Positions 59,667 through 64,000 of a stretch of DNA of 64,000 nt are shown one piece after another. Under the pieces are notes generated by a model that was not told where the DNA came from, did no database searches, and saw only the letters and a program-made list of their open reading frames with translations. Where the stretch lies: contig NZ_JBFBCI010000007.1 of assembly GCF_040683095.1 (NCBI RefSeq), positions 1 to 64,000 of the forward strand, read 5' to 3'. The position numbers were made by a program, and so were the translations under genes. The stretch is from Sphaerisporangium sp040683095. GTDB taxonomy: Bacteria > Actinomycetota > Actinomycetes > Streptosporangiales > Streptosporangiaceae. Position 1 is the stretch's first letter. Each line of letters starts with the position of its first letter.

Positions 59667-60787
59667 CCCCGCAGGGCCGCACGCTGATCGTCACCAACGA
59701 CTTCCCGCCGCGCCCGGGAGGCATCCAGGCGTTCGTCCACGCCCTCGCCGAGCGCCGCCCGCCGGGCTCCACCGTCGTGTACGCCTCGCGCTGGCCCGGC
59801 TGGGAGGAGTTCGACGCCCGCCGCCCGTACCCCGTGGTGCGCCACCCCACGTCGCTCATGCTGCCCCTGCCCGGGGTCGCCCGGCGGGCGGCGGCGCTGG
59901 TGCGCGAGCAGAAGTGCGAGACCGTCGTCTTCGGCGCCGCCGCGCCGCTCGGCCTGCTCGCTCCGGCGTTGCGCGCGGCCGGGGCCCGGCGGGTGGTCAT
60001 GCTGACCCACGGCCACGAGGCCGCCTGGGCCGGGGTGCCGGGGGCGCGCGGCCTGCTCGCCAGGATCGGCGCGCACGCCGACGCCATCACCTACCTCGGC
60101 GAGTACACCAGGGAACGGCTGGCGCGGGTCGTCCCGCCGTCGCGCCTGGTCCGGCTGACGCCGGGCGTGGACACGAGCGTGTTCCGCCCGGGGGCCGGGG
60201 GCGCGGCGGTGCGGGAGGCGCTCGGGCTCGGCGACCGGCCGGTCGTGGTGTGCGTGTCCCGGCTGGTGCCGCGCAAGGGCCAGGACACGCTGGTGCGCTG
60301 CTGGCCGGCCGTCCTGCGGGCCGTCCCGGACGCGGTGCTGCTGCTGGTCGGCGGTGGTCCGTCCCGGCGGGCCCTGGTGCGGACGGTCGGGGCGCGCGGC
60401 CTCGCCGGATCGGTGATCATCACCGGGCCGGTGCCCTGGGGCAGCCTGCCCGCCTACTACGACGCCGGGGACGTGTTCGCCATGCCCTGCCGCACGCGCC
60501 TGCGCGGCCTGGACGTCGAGGGGCTCGGCATCGTCTACCTGGAGGCCTCCGCGACCGGGCTGCCGGTCGTCGCGGGCTCCTCGGGCGGCGCGCCCGACGC
60601 CGTCCGCGACGGCGAGACCGGCCTGCTGGTGGACGGCGAGCGGCCCGAGCAGGTCGCCGGCGCGCTCGCCTCGCTGCTGGCGGACCCCGGGCGGGCGCGG
60701 CGGATGGGGGAGCGCGGGCGCGCGTGGATCGAGCGCGAGTGGCGCTGGGACCTGGTCGCCGACCGCTTCTCCGAGCTTCTGGACTGA
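59663..60787 (+). CDS. GT4 glycosyltransferase, PimB-like
   Basis: A 374-residue GT-B glycosyltransferase resembling PimB', which adds mannose from GDP-mannose to phosphatidylinositol mannoside. The N-terminal TNDFPPRPGGIQAFVH, the RLVPRKGQDTLV loop and the EGLGIVYLEASATGLPVVAG nucleotide-binding segment are intact. GTG 59663 overlaps the M48 stop. Conserved location in actinomycetes, so this is a core lipid gene rather than a tailoring gene of the peptide cluster. Confidence 0.88.
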   Translation: MTPQGRTLIVTNDFPPRPGGIQAFVHALAERRPPGSTVVYASRWPGWEEFDARRPYPVVRHPTSLMLPLPGVARRAAALVREQKCETVVFGAAAPLGLLAPALRAAGARRVVMLTHGHEAAWAGVPGARGLLARIGAHADAITYLGEYTRERLARVVPPSRLVRLTPGVDTSVFRPGAGGAAVREALGLGDRPVVVCVSRLVPRKGQDTLVRCWPAVLRAVPDAVLLLVGGGPSRRALVRTVGARGLAGSVIITGPVPWGSLPAYYDAGDVFAMPCRTRLRGLDVEGLGIVYLEASATGLPVVAGSSGGAPDAVRDGETGLLVDGERPEQVAGALASLLADPGRARRMGERGRAWIEREWRWDLVADRFSELLD

Positions 60788-61201
60788 CCGTGCCTATGGC
60801 CGCCCCCCGAACAGGCCCGGCACGATCCACCACTTTCCCGCACGAAGTACGACACGTTCCCCCACGTTCGCACGCGACTCCACATCTGCGAGCGTTTCCC
60901 GAGTGTTTCCGCACGTCAAGGCCGGTATCGGGGTCGGTGTCCGTGTACGTGGCCGTCAGGACGCCGTGGAAAGACGCCGTGGAAAGACGCCGTGGAAAGA
61001 CGCCTCGGAAGGGCGCCCCGGAAGGGCGCCGACCGGGGCCGGCCCCCTCTGCAGGCCCCGGTCAGCGTGCGTGCGGCCCCGCCGGGCGGACGGGCGGCTC
61101 GCCCCCCAGCTTCCTGGAGACGCGCGAGGCGGCCTCCGCCACCAGCGGCCCGAGATGACGGACCCGCGCCGCCGTGATCCGCGACGACAGCCCCGGCGGC
61201 G
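60788..61201. other. Intergenic region with short tandem repeats
   Basis: No gene is supported. At 60959-61000 the unit GACGCCGTGGAAA is repeated about three times, followed by two copies of a related CGGAAGGGCGCC unit. The rest is unremarkable GC-rich sequence leading to a broken transporter operon. Confidence 0.55.
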
Positions 61202-61267
61202 AGTGGCGGCGACGACAAGTCCGGAACATTGCGCGTGTGGCTCTTCGACGAGCCCGACTCGCTCTAG
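61202..61267 (+). pseudogene. Start of a sugar-binding lipoprotein gene, cut by the IS element
   Basis: One frame reads SGGDDKSGTLRVWLFDEPDS-L-stop. SGTLRVWLFDEP closely resembles the first residues of the mature domain of MalE-type sugar-binding proteins (usually followed by NAAKE). The frame stops at TAG 61265, where the insertion element begins. The signal peptide is not intact. The identification rests on this short match only. Confidence 0.4.
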
Positions 61268-61376
61268 GTTTGTCCGTAGTGCTCCGGCCTTCAGGCCGGG
61301 CGTGAAGCGGACCGTCCCGCGTAGCGGGGCAAGAACAGCCGATTGTCGCTGTCAGGTGAACCGGCGTCCACCCCGA

Positions 61377-61751
61377 TCAGATCGGTCGTTTCTGCTGCTC
61401 GATGTACTGCTCGAGCACGGTCGGCGGGGCCCCGCCGACCGGCCCGGCGAAGTAGGAGCCGGACCGGAAATGATCACCCTGCAGGTATTCGCGGACGTGG
61501 GCGCCGAACTCCTTGCGCAGCATCCGAGCCGTAAGCCCCTTCAACGAGTTGACCAGCTTGGACAAGGCGACCTGATAGCGGACCAGCAGGTGGACGTGGC
61601 CGTCCTCGCCGTTGAACTCACCGAGTTCAACCTCCCGCATGATCTGTTCGCATCGGATCGGCATCGGGCCGGTGAAGGCCCCGCGCCGGTAGTTCGTGAC
61701 GAATACCAAATGGGTGTGGAGGTTGGAGACGACATGCCGTCCGGTGCGCAC
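61377..61751 (-). CDS. tnpA: Y1 (HUH) transposase of IS200/IS605
   Basis: A 124-residue single-strand transposase. The HUH motif HVHLLV and the catalytic Tyr in EQYIEQQKRP are present, with KLVNSLKG in between. It is slightly shorter than usual (about 130-140); the segment between MREVE and LGEFNGEDG lacks several residues found in relatives. The start could be GTG 61751, or GTG 61799 next to the tnpB start. The core motifs are intact, so it may be active. Confidence 0.85.
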   Translation of the reverse strand: MRTGRHVVSNLHTHLVFVTNYRRGAFTGPMPIRCEQIMREVELGEFNGEDGHVHLLVRYQVALSKLVNSLKGLTARMLRKEFGAHVREYLQGDHFRSGSYFAGPVGGAPPTVLEQYIEQQKRPI

Positions 61752-61802
61752 ATCCGGGTCCGTTTCCCTCCCGGTGACGCAACGAAACGATACGATCACG
61801 GT

Positions 61803-63068
61803 GTGGAGAAGGTAAAGCAGACGCGGGCGCATGTCGCCCGCCTGGAGTTGAGCACGGCCCAGACGGCCGTGCTGGACGGTCAGGCGCACACCGCCCGCGC
61901 ACTGTGGAACCTGCTCCACGAGTACGCCACCTTCCGGCAGGGCCGGTTGGCGACGCTGAAGGACTGCGACGAGGCGATCCGGGCGGCCCGCCATGAGATG
62001 CCCTGGATGGGCCGGCTGCCCGCCCAGGCGGCCCAAGCCGTGCTGAAGACCTACCGGCAGGCGTGGGCGAACTTCTTCGACCCTGATCACCCCGCGGGGC
62101 GCCCGAGGTTCAAGGCCCGGTTGCGATCCCGGCCCGCTGTGGATGTGCCCCAGGCCCGCGATCTGCAGATCAAGCGGGTCGACCGGCGGTGGGGTGCGGT
62201 CAGCCTCCCCAAGGCCGGGCGGGTGCGGTTCCGGTGGACCAAGGACCTGCCCGGCGTCACCAAGGGCGGCCCGGCCGGGCGGATCACCGGAGCCCGCCTG
62301 GTCAAACAAGCCGGCGGCTGGCACATCGTGTTCCGGACCGAACGCCAGGTGCCTGCCCCGGTCCGCCACTCCGGCCCGCGGGTCGGGATCGACCGGGGAA
62401 TCAACGTCGCCCTGGCCCTGTCGGACGGCACCCCGCGTGAGCACGGGCCCTGGCTCACCGGCGGCGAGAAAGAACACCTGCGCCGCCTGGAGAAGAAGTC
62501 CGCCCGCCAGCGCCGCACCCGCACTCCCGGCCGGCCCACGTCCAAACGGCTGACCCGCACCTACGACCAGATCGCCAAGGCCCGCGCGACAGCCAAGCGC
62601 CGAGCCCTCGACTGGCAGCACAAGACCACCACCGAACTCGCCGGCACCTTCGGCGTGGTCGTGGTGGAGGACCTGAAGATCACGAACATGGTCCGCTCCG
62701 CCACGGGCACCATCGAACACCCCGGCCGGAACGTGACGCGGAAGGCAGGGCTGAACCGTGCCATGAGCGGCGAGGCGTGGGGCCGCACGGTCACCCTGCT
62801 GGAGTACAAGACCCGTGATCGCGGCGGGCTGGTGGTGAAGGTGCCCGCCCCGGGCACCTCGCAGACCTGCCACCGGTGCGGGCACCGCGACCCGGCCTCC
62901 CGTGACGGCACCCGGTTCTCCTGCACCGACCCCGGATGCGGGTGGACCGGCCACGCCGACACCAACGCCGCGATCAACATTCGCAACGCCGCAGGGACTG
63001 TGGTGTCAGGACGTGGAGACCTCGGGGCTGCCCGGTCTGTGAAGCGTCAACCCCCGCGCGCCGCTTGA
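61803..63068 (+). CDS. tnpB: TnpB RNA-guided nuclease of IS200/IS605
   Basis: A 421-residue TnpB, an ancestor-like relative of Cas12. The RuvC residues are visible: first Asp in VGIDRGINVALAL, Glu in VVVEDLKITNM and third Asp in GHADTNAAINI. The zinc finger CHRCGHRD ... CTDPGCGW is intact. GTG 61803 is in frame with VEKVKQTRAHVARLEL, the normal beginning of the family. The gene appears complete and probably makes an active nuclease guided by an RNA from the element's right end. Confidence 0.92.
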   Translation: MEKVKQTRAHVARLELSTAQTAVLDGQAHTARALWNLLHEYATFRQGRLATLKDCDEAIRAARHEMPWMGRLPAQAAQAVLKTYRQAWANFFDPDHPAGRPRFKARLRSRPAVDVPQARDLQIKRVDRRWGAVSLPKAGRVRFRWTKDLPGVTKGGPAGRITGARLVKQAGGWHIVFRTERQVPAPVRHSGPRVGIDRGINVALALSDGTPREHGPWLTGGEKEHLRRLEKKSARQRRTRTPGRPTSKRLTRTYDQIAKARATAKRRALDWQHKTTTELAGTFGVVVVEDLKITNMVRSATGTIEHPGRNVTRKAGLNRAMSGEAWGRTVTLLEYKTRDRGGLVVKVPAPGTSQTCHRCGHRDPASRDGTRFSCTDPGCGWTGHADTNAAINIRNAAGTVVSGRGDLGAARSVKRQPPRAA

Positions 63069-63118
63069 CCGCGACGCGACGGGAGAATCTCCGGCCTTCA
63101 GGCCGGGGAGGAGTTCAA
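62950..63118 (+). ncRNA. Predicted omega RNA (reRNA) of TnpB
   Basis: In IS605-type elements the guide RNA overlaps the end of tnpB and runs to the right end, with its guide formed by the flank. The right-end hairpin (63091-63106) is there. The guide would begin at 63119 with TGGATGGTGCTCTC of the transporter gene. The boundaries are inferred from the family, not seen. Confidence 0.4.
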
Positions 63119-63886
63119 TGGATGGTGCTCTCGGCGTTCAAGCCGCCGGGCGAGATCCAGTCGCTGGAGGTCCGCCCGTGGACCCTGCACCCCACCCTCG
63201 ACCACTTCCGCCGCGTCCTCGGCGGGGAGAACTTCGCCCGCTACTTCCTCAACAGCCTCGGCGTCGCGCTCACCGTCGTCGTGCTGTCCGGCGTCGTGGC
63301 CTTCCTCGCCGCCGTGGCCGTGACCCGCTTCCGGTTCCGCCTCCGCACCACCGTGCTGATCATGTTCCTGATCGCCCAGATGGTGCCGGTCGAGGCGCTC
63401 ACCATCCCGCTGTTCTTCCTGGTCCGCGACCTCGGCGCCGTCGTCCCCGCCGCCGGGCTCAACACGCTCGGCTCCCTCGTCCTGGTGCATCTGGCCTTCT
63501 CGCTGCCGTTCGCGATCTGGATGATGCGCGGCTTCGTGGCGGCGGTCCCCGAGGCGCTGGAGGAGGCCGCCACGATCGACGGCGCCAGCCGGGCCGTCGT
63601 CCTGTGGCGGATCGTGTTCCCGCTGGTGGCTCCCGGGCTGGTCGCGACCAGCGTGTTCTCGTTCATCACCGCCTGGAACGACTTCATCTTCGCCCGCACC
63701 TTCATCATTTCGGCCAAGGAGAACCAGACCCTGCCCGCCGCCCTGCTCGTCTTCTTCAAACCCGACGAGAACGACTGGGGCGGTATCATGGCCGCCTCGA
63801 CCCTCATGACCGTCCCCGTCCTGATCTTCTTCATCGCCGTCCAGCGCAGACTCGTCACCGGCCTCGGCGGCGCCATAAAGGACTGA
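63119..63886 (+). pseudogene. Sugar ABC transporter permease lacking its N-terminus
   Basis: A MalG/LacG-type permease from W-M-V-L-S-A-F-K-P onward, 255 residues, with the conserved EAA loop (EALEEAATIDGASRAVVLWR, then IVFPLVAPG) and end RRLVTGLGGAIKD. About 25-40 N-terminal residues, including the first membrane helix and the start codon, are missing. The IS right end lies directly before codon TGG. Without a start it is unlikely to function. Confidence 0.85.
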
Positions 63887-63910
63887 TCCACCGTGATCGC
63901 GGGACTGACA

Positions 63911-64000
63911 TCGGTCGGCCTCGCGGATCGCGCGCAGCCGTCCCTGCGGGTCGGGAATGTTGTGGATGGCAAGGCTCGACACGATCAGCGCGCCCGCACC
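63911..64000 (-). pseudogene. Edge fragment of a class I methyltransferase
   Basis: The minus strand encodes GAGALIVSSLAIHNIPDPQG then RLRAIREADR, the motif-IV/post-IV region of a SAM-dependent methyltransferase (expected to continue into VLRPGGR). Homology stops at about 63911 and the rest of the frame is unrelated. The 5' part lies beyond the window. It is either truncated or frameshifted at its 3' side. Confidence 0.5.

Larger units (their letters stand above)
61265..63118. mobile_element. IS200/IS605 element with divergent tnpA and tnpB
   Basis: Ends are marked by the same hairpin CCGGCCTTCAGGCCGG on both sides: 61284-61299 near the left end and 63091-63106 near the right end, as expected for subterminal structures recognised by Y1 transposases. 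The right end stops at GGAGGAGTTCAA, immediately before codon TGG of a transporter gene. The left boundary is less certain (61255-61270). No target duplication is expected. tnpA and tnpB start back to back near 61800. Confidence 0.88.

Noticed and set aside
59663..60787. Glycosyltransferase as a mannosyltransferase of the peptide cluster
   Set aside because: It is 16 kb from the cluster, coupled to an M48 protease gene and matches the conserved PimB-like lipid enzyme. Mannopeptimycin-type sugar transfer uses polyprenol-mannose-dependent membrane enzymes instead.
1..64000. CRISPR arrays, tRNA or rRNA genes
   Set aside because: I looked for regularly spaced repeats and for the tRNA T-loop pattern and found no convincing case.

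Overview
The window is high-GC DNA from a filamentous actinomycete. GTG starts, ATGA/GTGA overlaps between genes and rare TTA codons are typical of this group. The core gene order (ctaE-qcrC-qcrA-qcrB, trpD, a stand-alone AsnC effector domain, a DEDDh/GIY-YIG nuclease, NlpC/P60 proteins, an M48 protease and a PimB-like glycosyltransferase) is the order I associate with Streptomyces and Streptosporangiales chromosomes. I favour Streptosporangiales, but I cannot prove the genus from sequence alone.

Layout. 0.2-7.5 kb is chromosomal core: an L,D-transpeptidase, the cytochrome bcc/aa3 operon on the minus strand, a divergent pseudo-receiver gene and trpD. 8.4-43.7 kb is a complete-looking nonribosomal peptide cluster. 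43.7-48.4 kb is a border zone with an orphan FxLD-type methyltransferase, fragments of a HATPase, an ABC ATPase, an AraC regulator and an IS5-type transposase, an intact AsnC-type gene and two toxin-antitoxin pairs. 48.5-60.8 kb returns to core genes: nuclease, NYN protein, NlpC/P60 proteins (one behind a c-di-AMP riboswitch) and proteases. 61.2-63.1 kb is an IS200/IS605 element inserted in a partly deleted sugar ABC transporter operon.

The cluster. Two NRPSs (A-T-C-A-T-E-C-A-T and C-A-T-E-C-A-T-C-partial A-T-E) predict a hexapeptide of alternating L/D configuration. They are followed by a penicillin-binding-protein-type thioesterase, which would release and probably cyclise the peptide, and by an MFS exporter. 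A four-gene cassette matches mppO, mppP, mppQ and mppR of mannopeptimycin biosynthesis, so the peptide should contain enduracididine or beta-hydroxyenduracididine. No methyltransferase or sugar-transfer gene for mannopeptimycin-style decoration is present. The most unusual part is modules 5 and 6. The A domain of module 5 keeps its substrate pocket but has lost the catalytic A10 lysine (Thr instead), while the A domain of module 6 has lost its whole core but keeps a C-terminal subdomain with that lysine. The two halves look complementary and may together load two adjacent enduracididines.

Regulation and self-protection. An ArsR-like regulator is fused in frame to an MbtH protein. A LuxR-type response regulator and a histidine kinase flank a four-copy palindrome array. 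A 20-base dyad is shared, at the same distance from the start codon, by the kinase gene and a minus-strand lipoprotein/ABC-transporter operon, which suggests one signalling-resistance circuit. TTA codons in seven cluster genes suggest bldA control.
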